Shown here piece after piece: positions 17,301-26,062 of a DNA stretch of 64,000 nt (within the stretch, counting starts at the first letter, position 1; each line of letters starts with the position of its first letter). The notes under the pieces were generated by a model. That model was not told the DNA's origin and ran no database searches. It worked only from the letters and a program-made list of their open reading frames with translations. The stretch is taken from the NCBI GenBank assembly GCA_963826975.1, contig CAWGZJ010000019.1:215474-279473 (forward strand). The letters run 5' to 3'. The DNA comes from Palsa-883 sp963826975 (lineage in GTDB: Bacteria; Pseudomonadota; Alphaproteobacteria; Acetobacterales; Acetobacteraceae). The position numbers and the translations under genes were made by a program.

Positions 17301-18482
17301 ACCACACCGCCGTCGTCACCGAGTTCCACCCCGTCCACGCAATCCCCGATCGTCGAAGGCCAGCACATCCTGGCACAGGCACCAACGGGTAGCAGCGCAC
17401 CGGACAGCATCACGATCGGCGGCGGCTCGATCTGGGTCGAATACGGCAACGGCGCGGACAGCACCGGCGCCAGCGGCGACAGCACCATTGTCGAATACAG
17501 CATGCTCGGCCAGGTCGAGCACACCTACACCCTCACCGGCCTTGCCGACGGCCTGAAATACGATCCGGTCACCGGCAATGTCTGGGCGCTGCTCAACAAC
17601 GATGGCAACGCCACGCTGCGCTTCATCAACCCGACCACCGGTGAGGTCAGCGGCACACTGAAATATGGCTCGGGCTATGTCTACGGGCCGACCTCGTCGC
17701 GCGGCTTCGACGACGTGGTGTTCGACGGCAGCCGCGTGTTCATGAGCGAAACAAACCCGGCCAACCCCGGCGATCCGGTGATCGTGCAACTGCTGAACGG
17801 CGAGGCGCCGATCGGCACGCTGGAGACGCAGGGCATCCTGAGCCTGGGCGACACCGGCACCAACCTGGTGACCGGGCAGACCAACCAGACGCTGCCGATG
17901 ACCGACCCGGACAGCCTCAAGCTGCTGCCCAACGGAGACCTGCTGCTGACCGGCGAGGCAGACGGCGCCTACATCTTCGTGAAGGACCCCGGAACCACCC
18001 AGCAGACCGAATCGTTCGTGCAGATGCCGGCGGGCTTCGTCGGTGACGACGCGATCATGCCAAACGCCACGGCGGGGACGTTCTACATCTCCAACCAGGG
18101 CGGCAACGACATCATCCGTGTCTCGGTCACCGGGCTGAACACTAACGATCTGTACGCTAACATCGCCAGCAAGAACGAGTTGGTGCAGATCGATCCGACC
18201 ACCGGCAAGATCACGCCCATCGTCACCGGGCTGTCCAACCCGCACGGCCTCGCGTTCGTCGCCGCCGCGGCGAGCAGCACCGCCACTACCGCCCTGGCCA
18301 ATTTCGTGCCGCCGTCCTCCGGCCTCGGTTTGCTAAGCACGCCTGCCCAGGGTGCCCATTCGGCCGATACAGCAAGCATCCATTCCGCCACTGGCGTTGC
18401 CGGATCGGCGGGCGCGTTCGACCCGATGCCGAGTACAGTCACTTCAAGTGCGCATCACGTGGACACATTGCATCATGCCTGA
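14319..18482 (+). CDS. Giant four-repeat beta-propeller-like protein
   Basis: 1387 residues from ATG 14319 (ribosome-binding site ggaagggg). The protein is four copies of a 336-residue module, each starting GQHILAQAPTGSSAPDSITI and ending near TGLSNPHGLAFVAAAAS, joined by Thr/Pro/Ser linkers. A unique 70-residue Ser/Ala/His tail follows. Each module looks like an NHL/SMP-30-type propeller: several blades with DGLKYDPVTGNVWAL, FDDVVFDGSRVFMSE and DSLKLLPNGDLLLTGEADG. There is no classical signal peptide, so it is cytoplasmic or exported by a non-Sec route. It may be a surface or matrix protein; this is inferred only from the linker style. It stands alone between two minus-strand operons. Confidence 0.8.
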   Translation: MTKVIGQHILAQAPTGSSAPDSITIGGGSIWVEYGNGADSTGASGDSTIVEYSMLGQVEHTYTLTGLADGLKYDPVTGNVWALLNNDGNATLRFINPTTGEVSGTLKYGSGYVYGPTSSRGFDDVVFDGSRVFMSETNPANPGDPVIVQLLNGEAPIGTLETQGILSLGDTGTNLVTGQTNQTLPMTDPDSLKLLPNGDLLLTGEADGAYIFVKDPGTTQQTESFVQMPAGFVGDDAIMPNATAGAFYISNQGGNDIIRVSVTGLNTNDLYADIASKNELVQIDPTTGKITPIVTGLSNPHGLAFVAAAASAVTTPVTTPVTTSRPTSPSSTPSTPIPIVEGQHILAQAPTGSSAPDSITIGGGSLWVEYGNGADSTGASGDSTIVEYSMLGQVEHTYTLTGLADGLKYDPVTGNVWALLNNDGNATLRFINPTTGEVSGTLKYGSGYVYGPTSSRGFDDVVFDGSRVFMSETNPANPGDPVIVQLLNGEAPIGTLETQGILSLGDTGTNLVTGQTNQTLPMTDPDSLKLLPNGELLLTGEADGAYIFVKDPGTTQQTKSFVQMPAGFVGDDAIMPNATAGAFYISNQGGNDIIRVSVTGLNTNDLYADIASKNELVQIDPTTGKITPIVTGLSNPHGLAFVAAAASAVTTPVTTSHPTTPPSSPSSTPSTQSPIVEGQHILAQAPTGSSAPDSITIGGGSIWVEYGNGADSTGASGDSTIVEYSMLGQVEHTYTLTGLADGLKYDPVTGNVWALLNNDGNATLRFINPTTGEVSGTLKYGSGYVYGPTSSRGFDDVVFDGSRVFMSETNPANPGDPVIVQLLNGEAPIGTLETQGILSLGDTGTNLVTGQTNQTLPMTDPDSLKLLPNGDLLLTGEADGAYIFVKDPGTTQQTESFVQMPAGFVGDDAIMPNATAGTFYISNQGGNDIIRVSVTGLNTNDLYANIASKNELVQIDPTTGKITPIVTGLSNPHGLAFVAAAASAVTTPVTTSHPTTPPSSPSSTPSTQSPIVEGQHILAQAPTGSSAPDSITIGGGSIWVEYGNGADSTGASGDSTIVEYSMLGQVEHTYTLTGLADGLKYDPVTGNVWALLNNDGNATLRFINPTTGEVSGTLKYGSGYVYGPTSSRGFDDVVFDGSRVFMSETNPANPGDPVIVQLLNGEAPIGTLETQGILSLGDTGTNLVTGQTNQTLPMTDPDSLKLLPNGDLLLTGEADGAYIFVKDPGTTQQTESFVQMPAGFVGDDAIMPNATAGTFYISNQGGNDIIRVSVTGLNTNDLYANIASKNELVQIDPTTGKITPIVTGLSNPHGLAFVAAAASSTATTALANFVPPSSGLGLLSTPAQGAHSADTASIHSATGVAGSAGAFDPMPSTVTSSAHHVDTLHHA
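14334..18290 (+). repeat. Four tandem 1008-bp coding repeats
   Basis: Copies begin at 14334, 15342, 16350 and 17358, exactly 1008 bp apart. The copies are almost identical base for base. Copies 3 and 4 share private changes (GTFYISN, NDLYANIASK and their codons) and the same linker as between copies 2 and 3. The last duplication therefore gave copies 3 and 4. Confidence 0.95.
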
Positions 18483-18499
18483 TCGGTGAAGCCAAACCC

Positions 18500-18523
18500 G
18501 GCGGTGGCCGAACTGCCACCGCC
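18500..18523 (+). terminator. Terminator hairpin after the repeat-protein gene
   Basis: A perfect 9-bp stem ggcggtggc/gccaccgcc with a 6-base loop lies 18 bases after the stop. No long T run follows. Confidence 0.6.
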
Positions 18524-18639
18524 AGTTTCGCGGTCTCGCTCCATCGTCGGATCGGCCGCCCGTCGTTCGGCGAGAGATTGCGGACACCTTCGGGTGACAT
18601 AGCAATACCGCGCCGCCACTCGCTATCCCTCGGCCGTCC

Positions 18640-19560
18640 TTACTCCTTGACCGCCCCGGTCATCGAGGAAACGTAGTATTCCACGAAGAATGAATAGATC
18701 AGCGCCACCGGCACCGAGCCCAGCAGCGACCCCGCCATCAGTGAGCCCCACTGGTAAACATCGCCGGTTACCAGTTCGGTCAGGATCGCCACCGGAACCG
18801 TCTTCTTGTCGGTCGACTGGATGAAAGCCAGCGCGTAGATGAACTCGTTCCACGACAGCGTGAAGGCGAAGATGCCGGCCGAGATCAGGCCGGGCACCGC
18901 CAGCGGCAGGGTGATTCGCCGCAGGATCTGCAGGCGCGACGCGCCATCGATCAGCGCGCATTCCTCCAACTCGTAGGGGATCGACTTGAAGTAGCCGATC
19001 AACAGCCAGGTGCAGAACGGCACCAGGAATGTGGGATAGGTCAGGATCAGCGCGATCGGGTTGTCGAACAGTCCGAACTGGAAGATCAGTGTGGCGAGCG
19101 GGATGAACAGGATGGATGGCGGAACCAGATAGGCGAGATACACCGCCAGCCCGACATGCTGCGCGCCCTTGAAACGCAGACGCTCGATTGCGTAGGCGGA
19201 CAGTACGCTGGCGAACACCGACAGGAATGTGGCGGCAACGGCGATCCCCATCGTGGTCATCAGCCAGCGCGGATAGTTGGTCTCGAACAGCAATACTTCG
19301 ATGTTGTGCAGCGTCGGTGAGTGTATCCAGAAGGGACTGTACTCCTTGTAGTCGTACATCTCATTGTCGGGCTTGAACGCGGTGATCGCCATCCAGTAGA
19401 ACGGAAACAGGAGGACGAAGACGAATAGTGCCAGCGGCAGGTAGATCGTCACCGTCCGGCGCAGCCGCGAATCCCACGACAGCAACTCGGGAACGTCGAT
19501 CGAGCGGCCGGCAATGGCCTCCACCTCGGCCGTCGAACTTGGCGCGAGTTGCTCAGTCAT
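18640..19560 (-). CDS. Carbohydrate ABC transporter permease (MalG-like)
   Basis: 306 residues from ATG 19560; the frame is open to 19623 but the ATG (TEQLAPSST) overlapping the end of the upstream permease by 8 bp is the likely start. Six membrane segments are visible, beginning with IYLPLALFVFVLLFPFYWMA. The cytoplasmic EAA loop, EECALIDGASRLQILRRI followed by TLPLAVPGL, binds the ATPase. It forms the inner-membrane channel with the partner at 19553. The C-terminus ends YYVSSMTGAVKE, the segment that also survives as a torn copy at 13982-14105. Last gene of the operon. Confidence 0.9.
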   Translation of the reverse strand: MTEQLAPSSTAEVEAIAGRSIDVPELLSWDSRLRRTVTIYLPLALFVFVLLFPFYWMAITAFKPDNEMYDYKEYSPFWIHSPTLHNIEVLLFETNYPRWLMTTMGIAVAATFLSVFASVLSAYAIERLRFKGAQHVGLAVYLAYLVPPSILFIPLATLIFQFGLFDNPIALILTYPTFLVPFCTWLLIGYFKSIPYELEECALIDGASRLQILRRITLPLAVPGLISAGIFAFTLSWNEFIYALAFIQSTDKKTVPVAILTELVTGDVYQWGSLMAGSLLGSVPVALIYSFFVEYYVSSMTGAVKE

Positions 19561-20518
19561 TGGCTTCGCCCTGCTGCCACTTGCGCCGCCCGACGCCGAA
19601 GAAACACAGCAGCGTCGCCCCAAGCAGGAATGGAATCATCGACACCGCGATCGCCGCGCCCTCGCCCAATTGCGCGCCTGGGATCGCGCGCTGGAAGGCC
19701 AGCGTCCCCATCAGGTGGGTGGTGTTGAACGGCCCGCCACGCGTGATGGCGTAGACCAACTGGAAGTCGGAGAAGGTGAACAGAACGGAAAGCGTCAGCG
19801 CCACGGCAAGGATCGGCATCAGCAGCGGAACGGTGATGCGGCGGAATTTCTGCCAGGCGGTGGCGCCGTCGAGCAGGGCCGCCTCGTAGAGCGACGGCGA
19901 GATGGTTTGCAGGCCGGCCAGCAAGGTGATCGCAACGAACGGGATCCCACGCCAGATATTGGCCGCGATCAGTGACCAGCGCGCGTGCCAGGGCGTGCCG
20001 AGAAAGTTGATGTACTGATCGCGCCAATGCAGCACGTCGACCAACACGTAGGAGATGATCGAGAACTGCGGCGAATAGATCCACCACCAGGCGATCGCCG
20101 AAAGCACGGTCGGAACGATCCAGGGAAGCAGCACGACCGAGCGGATAAAGGCCTTAAACGGGATGTGGTGATTGAGCAGCAGAGCCAGCCACAAGCCAAG
20201 CGCGAATTTCCCAACCGTCGCGACTGCAGTGTAGAAGATCGTATTGGTGACGGACATCCAGAAAATCGAGTCATCCCATAGCGAAACAAAATTGTCGAGC
20301 CCGATGAACTCGCCGGGATGGCCGATCGTGGTATCAGTGAACGCAAGCCAGATGCCCAGGCCCAGCGGATACGTCAGGAACACGAGCAGCAGGCCGGCAG
20401 TCGGCAACATGCAGAGCACCACCAGGAACGGCTTCCAGTCGAACAGTCGTGCCAGCCAGTTATCCGGTTTGCGGCTCTGACGCAGGTGCCGGATTGAAAC
20501 GTCAACGGTTGCGTCCAT
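19553..20518 (-). CDS. Carbohydrate ABC transporter permease (MalF-like)
   Basis: 321 residues. A short cytoplasmic start is followed by six membrane segments (first: FLVVLCMLPTAGLLLVFL). The EAA loop reads YEAALLDGATAWQKFRRI then TVPLLMPIL. It is the MalF/UgpA-type half of the channel and overlaps the MalG-like gene by 8 bp, so the two are translationally coupled. The sugar or polyol carried cannot be read from the sequence. It lies 78 bp after the binding-protein gene, with a hairpin between that may lower permease expression. Confidence 0.9.
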   Translation of the reverse strand: MDATVDVSIRHLRQSRKPDNWLARLFDWKPFLVVLCMLPTAGLLLVFLTYPLGLGIWLAFTDTTIGHPGEFIGLDNFVSLWDDSIFWMSVTNTIFYTAVATVGKFALGLWLALLLNHHIPFKAFIRSVVLLPWIVPTVLSAIAWWWIYSPQFSIISYVLVDVLHWRDQYINFLGTPWHARWSLIAANIWRGIPFVAITLLAGLQTISPSLYEAALLDGATAWQKFRRITVPLLMPILAVALTLSVLFTFSDFQLVYAITRGGPFNTTHLMGTLAFQRAIPGAQLGEGAAIAVSMIPFLLGATLLCFFGVGRRKWQQGEAND

Positions 20519-20556
20519 GATGCTCCGCGGGATCGTCCCCCGCCCCTTGGCGCGGC

Positions 20557-20579
20557 AGCCTGCCCCTGACGGGCAGGCT
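20557..20579 (-). terminator. Intercistronic hairpin (attenuator-like)
   Basis: A perfect 9-bp stem agcctgccc/gggcaggct with loop ctgac lies between the binding-protein gene and the permeases. Such hairpins commonly make the binding protein more abundant than the membrane proteins. Confidence 0.5.
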
Positions 20580-20596
20580 CTCGCGCGGGTTTCCGA

Positions 20597-21946
20597 TCAG
20601 GCCTTCTTGTAGTAGCGCTCGGCCTGTCGCGCGGCCTGCTTCGCCGCCGCTTCCGGGGTCATGTTCCCCGTGGCGACGGCAGCGAACATGTCCACCACGG
20701 TATAGTTGGCTTCGACCGTCGCCGCGGCGGCAGTGATCGGTCCCTTGTAGCCGGAGTAGTAAGGCGAATCCATCGCACCGATATAGGCCTCGAGCTTCGG
20801 GTCCGCTGTCCAGAACTTCATCTTTGAGTATGCCTTGAGCGACTCCGACCAGTAGCCGAGGCAATTGGAAAGCCACGGGCCATATTGGTCCGCTTCCATC
20901 ATGAAGCGGATATACTCCTTCGCCGCGTTGGGGTACTTGGTGCTCTTGAACACCATCGCATTCATCGGGCCGGCCGACTGCGGCGAATGCGGGGCCAGTC
21001 CACGCGGTTGCGGCTGATGCATGGTATCCGCCGCGATCGCCTGCAGTTTCGGGTCCGGGGAGTTCTTGAGCACGTAGTAGATCGATACACCGTTGAAGGT
21101 GAAGCCGATCTGTCCGGCAATATACGCCTGGTTATTGCCGGCGTCGTTCCACGAGATCGTGCCGGGAATCATCGTCTTGTACAGTTCCGCCATGTACTTC
21201 AGTGCGGCGATGGTCTCCTTGGAGTCGATGGCGACCTTGCCGTTCTCATCGACCAGATAGGCGCCGTGCGCGTAGAGCGCCCAGGAGCAGTTGCCGTTGG
21301 CGTCACCCAGCGCATGGCCGAGCGAGAACCCGCAGGGATGCCCGATCTTCTGCAAATTCTGGCAAAGGTCCAGCACGCCGGGCAGGTCCTCGGGGATCTT
21401 GTCGTAGCCCGCTTCCTTCACCCAGGACGTACGGTAGACGGACGGACCGGTGCCGCCGCCAATCGGCAGGGCGATCCAATTATTGGTTTTCCACTTGGTG
21501 CCGTAAAGCACGGCCAGGCGGTACCAACCGCCGTACTTGGCGCCGAGGTACTCGGCGAGATCGGTCATCTCGAGCAGCCGGTCCGCATAGACGTGCGGGT
21601 CGGAAGCGAAGCCGCAAACAATGTCGGCGCCGGCCCCGGTATTGGCGATCACCGCTGTTTGCGGCCGCAGATCCTCCCAACTGACCCAATCGACTTTCAC
21701 ATCGATTCCCGTTGTGTCGATGAATTTCTTTGTGTTGAGCTTCCAGTAGACCTCGTCGGGATCAACGAACTTGGCCGGGCGCAGCACGTGCAGCGCGGCG
21801 CCCTTCTCGATCTTGTACTCGGGCGCTTTGACATCCGCGGTCGGAACGTCGTCGACCGCCGCCTTCGCGCCGATGATCGGAATCGAAGCTGCTCCCAGCG
21901 CAGCCGCGCCGAGCGTCAGTGACTCGCGCCGCGTGAAATAGGCCAT
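20597..21946 (-). CDS. ABC transporter extracellular solute-binding protein, family 1
   Basis: 449 residues from ATG 21946, which has the ribosome-binding site GGGAGGG upstream. The N-terminus (YFTRRESLTLGAAALGAA) has a twin-arginine-like export signal. The mature protein has the family-1 pattern: FIDTTGIDVKVDWVSWEDLR, NTGAGADIVCGFASDPHVYA, a hinge region with WIALPIGGGTGPSVYRTSWV and the C-terminal YKGPITAAAATVEANY. It captures a sugar-like ligand in the periplasm for the two downstream permeases. A terminator hairpin separates it from the ATPase gene upstream, so it may have its own promoter in 21947-22063. Confidence 0.88.
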   Translation of the reverse strand: MAYFTRRESLTLGAAALGAASIPIIGAKAAVDDVPTADVKAPEYKIEKGAALHVLRPAKFVDPDEVYWKLNTKKFIDTTGIDVKVDWVSWEDLRPQTAVIANTGAGADIVCGFASDPHVYADRLLEMTDLAEYLGAKYGGWYRLAVLYGTKWKTNNWIALPIGGGTGPSVYRTSWVKEAGYDKIPEDLPGVLDLCQNLQKIGHPCGFSLGHALGDANGNCSWALYAHGAYLVDENGKVAIDSKETIAALKYMAELYKTMIPGTISWNDAGNNQAYIAGQIGFTFNGVSIYYVLKNSPDPKLQAIAADTMHQPQPRGLAPHSPQSAGPMNAMVFKSTKYPNAAKEYIRFMMEADQYGPWLSNCLGYWSESLKAYSKMKFWTADPKLEAYIGAMDSPYYSGYKGPITAAAATVEANYTVVDMFAAVATGNMTPEAAAKQAARQAERYYKKA

Positions 21947-22063
21947 CTTTGTTACCCTCCCAGGTTGGCGATCGTTCGATCTTTCCGCGGCCACCTAGGG
22001 TGTGCCGGGTGTTTGCGCGCATCTTCCGCCGCTGCTCGCGCGACGTAAAGCCGTGTCCACAAC

Positions 22064-22094
22064 GCTGCCTCGCCGGTGCGCCGGGCGAGGCAGC
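22064..22094 (-). terminator. Terminator after the ABC ATPase gene
   Basis: A perfect 11-bp stem gctgcctcgcc/ggcgaggcagc with a 9-base loop begins two bases after the ATPase stop codon on the minus strand. Confidence 0.65.
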
Positions 22095-22096
22095 CT

Positions 22097-23155
<1,059 letters not shown>

Positions 23156-23183
23156 TGTTGCTTGGAGGTTTCCTCTTTCATCG

Positions 23184-23269
23184 TCATGGCCGGGCTTGTC
23201 CCGGCCATCCACCTCTTTGCTTGCGGCGAGAAGCCAAGGTGTGGATGGCCGGCACAGGGCCGGCCATGA
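23184..23269. repeat. Intergenic palindromic repeat (REP/RUP-like)
   Basis: About 86 bp with long inverted arms. The left arm starts tcatggccgggcttgtcccg and the right arm ends ggcacagggccggccatga; each arm is itself a smaller palindrome around ggccggg/cccggcc. It lies between the thiamine-diphosphate enzyme and the ATPase gene. Such elements are spread through alphaproteobacterial intergenic DNA and can act as hairpins in the transcript. Confidence 0.7.
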
Positions 23270-23276
23270 CAGTCTG

Positions 23277-24902
23277 TCAGAACTTCGAAACCCGCGTTTC
23301 CTTCGCGGTGATGAACTCCAGCAGCGCCGGTTTGCCAGCCTTGGTCTGTTCGATGCCGCGCTGAATCGCCGCCTTGATCTGGCCGGGATCCGTCACGCGC
23401 TCGCCATAGCCGCCGAACGCCTCGGCCATCTTGGCGTAGTTGCCCGAGATGTCGGTGGAGCGGTACTTCTCCGTCGAGATCGGCATCACCTTCAGCTCGA
23501 TCGCCATCGAGAAGTTGTTCATCAGGCACGACAGGATGGGGATGCGCTCGCGCACCGCCGTCTCGAAGTCCATGCCGGTGAACCCGATCGCGGCATCACC
23601 CCAGAAGTTGATGCAGGTCTTCTCCGGATGCACCAGCTTGGCACCCATCGCCAGCCCGAGACCCATCCCGAGCTGCGTGGTCTTGCCCCAGCCGATATAC
23701 GACATCGGCTCCGTCGAAACCCAGAACGGCGAGATCTGATCACGCGGGCTGCCGGCGTCATGCGTGATGATCGTCTCGTTTGGATCGGTCCCGGCCATCA
23801 ACTCCCAGATAACGCGATACGGGCTGATTGGCGCCTCGTTGGAATTCAGCAACGGCTGCCATTGCGCCATCCACTCGGCACGGACCTCGGTAATCTCCCT
23901 GACGACAGCTGCGATGTCACGGTTCGACTTGATCGTCTGCGACAACTCGCCGATCAGGGCATTCAGCGTCAGGCCCGCATCACCCACCAGGCCGATGGAA
24001 CTGACCACGTCCTTGTTCAGGTGGTTCGGATCCAGCGTGGCGTGGATGAACTTCTTGCCCTTGGGGAACTTGATGCCGAAGTTCGTTTCGGTGAACGAGC
24101 AACCGATGCCGATGATCAGATCGGCGTTAGCGACGAAATGATGCACCGGCTTCGGTACCGCGTTGCCGCCGGACCCCAGCGACAGCGGATGGCTCTCCGG
24201 GAACGCGCTCTTGCCGCCCAGGCTGGTGGTGACCGGCGCGCCCAGCAACTCGGCGAACTTGCGAAGTTGCGGCCATGCCTCCGCCCAGTGCACGCCGGTG
24301 CCGGCATAGATCACCGGACGCTTGGCCGCCAGGATCGCCTCGGCGGCCTTGCGCACATCCGCGGGATCGGGGCCGAACTTCGCCTTGGTGACCGGCGTGT
24401 AGTCCAGTTCGCCGATCTCCTCGCCCCAGATATCGGTTGGGATTTCCACGATCGCCGGGCCGCTGCGCCCGTTGCGCAAGTTGTTGAAGGCGCGGCGCAT
24501 GACGTTGGAGATTTCCGACGGAACGACCACGTACTCAGCGATCTTCGACACGCCGCGCATTTCGCGCGAGGCGCTATAGTTCGGATCGATGCCGGCGATG
24601 CGCCGCGGATAGCCCTGGGGAATGACCAGCAGCGGCACGGATTCGGAATAAGCTTGCGCGACGCCGCCATAAGCGTTCTCGCTGCCGGGGCCGTGCTGCA
24701 TGCAGAAGGCGCCGATCTTGCGCCCGGAGGTCATGCGCGAAATCGCGTCCGCCATGTGCAGGCCGATGCGCTCCTGGCGCACAATGATCGGCCGGATATC
24801 TGCCGCCGCGGCGTATTCCAGCAGGTGGTTGACCGGATAGCCGCAAAGGATCTCGATCCCCTCGCGCCGCATGATCTCCGCAACCGCTTCACCGACTTTC
24901 AT
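23277..24902 (-). CDS. Thiamine diphosphate-dependent enzyme (acetolactate synthase-like)
   Basis: 541 residues from ATG 24902 with the ribosome-binding site GGAGGG; the frame continues upstream without a better start. It has the three-domain layout of the family. The N-terminal domain carries the activating Glu in PIIVRQERIGLHMADAISRM. The central domain follows (PVIYAGTGVHWAEAWPQL). The C-terminal cofactor domain has NFWGDAAIGFTGMDFETAV, a GDG-like motif that here reads GDA. It probably decarboxylates or ligates a 2-oxo acid; no FAD or regulatory-subunit gene is near, so it is not a biosynthetic IlvB by context. As first gene upstream of an ABC sugar importer it may act on the imported compound. 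Confidence 0.8.
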   Translation of the reverse strand: MKVGEAVAEIMRREGIEILCGYPVNHLLEYAAAADIRPIIVRQERIGLHMADAISRMTSGRKIGAFCMQHGPGSENAYGGVAQAYSESVPLLVIPQGYPRRIAGIDPNYSASREMRGVSKIAEYVVVPSEISNVMRRAFNNLRNGRSGPAIVEIPTDIWGEEIGELDYTPVTKAKFGPDPADVRKAAEAILAAKRPVIYAGTGVHWAEAWPQLRKFAELLGAPVTTSLGGKSAFPESHPLSLGSGGNAVPKPVHHFVANADLIIGIGCSFTETNFGIKFPKGKKFIHATLDPNHLNKDVVSSIGLVGDAGLTLNALIGELSQTIKSNRDIAAVVREITEVRAEWMAQWQPLLNSNEAPISPYRVIWELMAGTDPNETIITHDAGSPRDQISPFWVSTEPMSYIGWGKTTQLGMGLGLAMGAKLVHPEKTCINFWGDAAIGFTGMDFETAVRERIPILSCLMNNFSMAIELKVMPISTEKYRSTDISGNYAKMAEAFGGYGERVTDPGQIKAAIQRGIEQTKAGKPALLEFITAKETRVSKF

Positions 24903-25283
24903 TGTGTTCCCTCCGTTCGACGGGCAATTCAGTGGCGGGAGCCTAGGACCGGGACCGTGTTGTGGCAAATCGCGCGCGGCGCTGAGCCACCAAGCCGGGC
25001 CATGATGCTGCGGTGCGGGCCTCGGCCATGGGGCCTTCGCGCTCGCTTTGCCGTGGGGGAAAACCATCCTTCCCGTCGGTTGATGCGCCGGGGTTGATGC
25101 GCCGGGGTTGATGCGCTGGGGTTGATGCGCTGGGGTTGATGCGCTGGCTCGGTAGTTGGTTCATCAACCGGCGATGGGTGCGGCGGTCCTGCAGGTGGGG
25201 CCGAACCGCGCGCTGGCGCGGTTTACTGGTCACGCCCGGTGCTGACGGGGGACCTTCCCGGCAAGATCAAAAAAATATCAACT
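24903..25283. other. Intergenic region with a short tandem repeat
   Basis: This is the divergent spacer between the thiamine-diphosphate enzyme (minus) and the TetR gene (plus). It holds no gene I can support. The frames across it are repeat-driven. The minus-strand operon promoter should lie here but no clear -35/-10 was seen. Confidence 0.5.
25079..25147. repeat. 14-bp tandem repeat, five copies
   Basis: The unit gttgatgcgcyggg is repeated five times, the first two copies with c and the last three with t at the variable base. It is a possible variable-number repeat in the promoter region. Confidence 0.85.
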
Positions 25284-25313
25284 GATTGACAATGTCGGTC
25301 GTTCGATATAAAT
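25284..25313 (+). promoter_or_regulatory. Promoter with a TetR-type operator
   Basis: TTGACA at 25286-25291 is followed by an AT-rich -10-like gatataaat at about 25305-25313. The -35 box is embedded in the imperfect palindrome gattgac-aat-gtcggtc (25284-25300). This is a plausible self-repression site for the TetR gene that starts at 25337. Confidence 0.5.
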
Positions 25314-25336
25314 CGCCGCCGCCACCCGAGGACACC

Positions 25337-26062
25337 ATGCCACTTCCCGCCAATCGATATCGACCCGGCGCCCAACAGCGCGGCGAGGACACGCGTCGTC
25401 GTGTCCTGGAAACCGCGCTCGCGCTATTCGCCGCCGAGGGCTTCGACGGCGCCAGCACCCGTGCAATCGCCGAACAGGCGGGCGTCAATCTGCCGGCCAT
25501 CCAATACTATTTCGGCAGCAAGGAAGGCCTCTACCACGCCGCCATCGCCCATATAGGTGAGCAGGCCACGCAGGCCATCGCCCCAATCGCCGCCCGCGTG
25601 CACGACGCACTCGACAGCGGTGCGCCGAGCCGCGCCCAACTCGTCAACCTGCTGTGTGAATTGGTCGATACGCTGGTCACGCTGTTCCTCGATGACAGCC
25701 TGCCGGAACGCGAAAGCCGCAGCCTCTTCGTCTCTCGCGTCGAGGTCGAGCACACCGCGGCGCTCGATCCGCTGAACGAGATCATGCGGCAGCTTGTGAT
25801 GGTGCCCAGCAGCGCGCTGATCGGCCGCCTGGTGGACCGCCCGGCCGAGGATGAGCAGGTCGTGCTCCGCGCGCTGATGATCCTCGGTCAGGCGAAGATT
25901 TTCTGTAGCCGCTCGGTGGTTCGCGCCCTCAAGTGGAACACGATCGGCGAAACCCGCGTCCACGCGGTGAAGGCCCTCGTGAACCAGCACACGCGCGCGA
26001 TCTGTCGCTCGCTCAAGAGTGTGATGCCCGGGAGTGTGGTGCCCGAGAGTGTGATGCGATGA
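25337..26062 (+). CDS. TetR/AcrR family regulator (CecR/YbiH-like C-terminus)
   Basis: 241 residues from ATG 25337 (gagga ribosome-binding site); a TTG at 25286 is the promoter -35 box rather than a start. The N-terminal TetR helix-turn-helix is clear: RRRVLETALALFAAEGFDGA, STRAIAEQAGVNLPAIQYYF, GSKEGLY. The C-terminal part resembles the DUF1956 ligand domain of CecR-type repressors. Its TGA overlaps the ATG of the outer-membrane factor gene, so regulator and efflux pump form one operon. It most likely represses this operon and is released by a pump substrate, through the palindrome at 25284-25300. Confidence 0.85.
   Translation: MPLPANRYRPGAQQRGEDTRRRVLETALALFAAEGFDGASTRAIAEQAGVNLPAIQYYFGSKEGLYHAAIAHIGEQATQAIAPIAARVHDALDSGAPSRAQLVNLLCELVDTLVTLFLDDSLPERESRSLFVSRVEVEHTAALDPLNEIMRQLVMVPSSALIGRLVDRPAEDEQVVLRALMILGQAKIFCSRSVVRALKWNTIGETRVHAVKALVNQHTRAICRSLKSVMPGSVVPESVMR

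Noticed and set aside
14214..18245. Series of ~310-330-codon minus-strand frames repeated every 1008 bp
   Set aside because: These are shadows of the four coding repeats; their regular spacing simply mirrors the sense gene.
23156..23212. Longer start for the ABC ATPase
   Set aside because: The extra residues are translation of an intergenic palindrome; ATPase similarity begins at the ATG at 23155.
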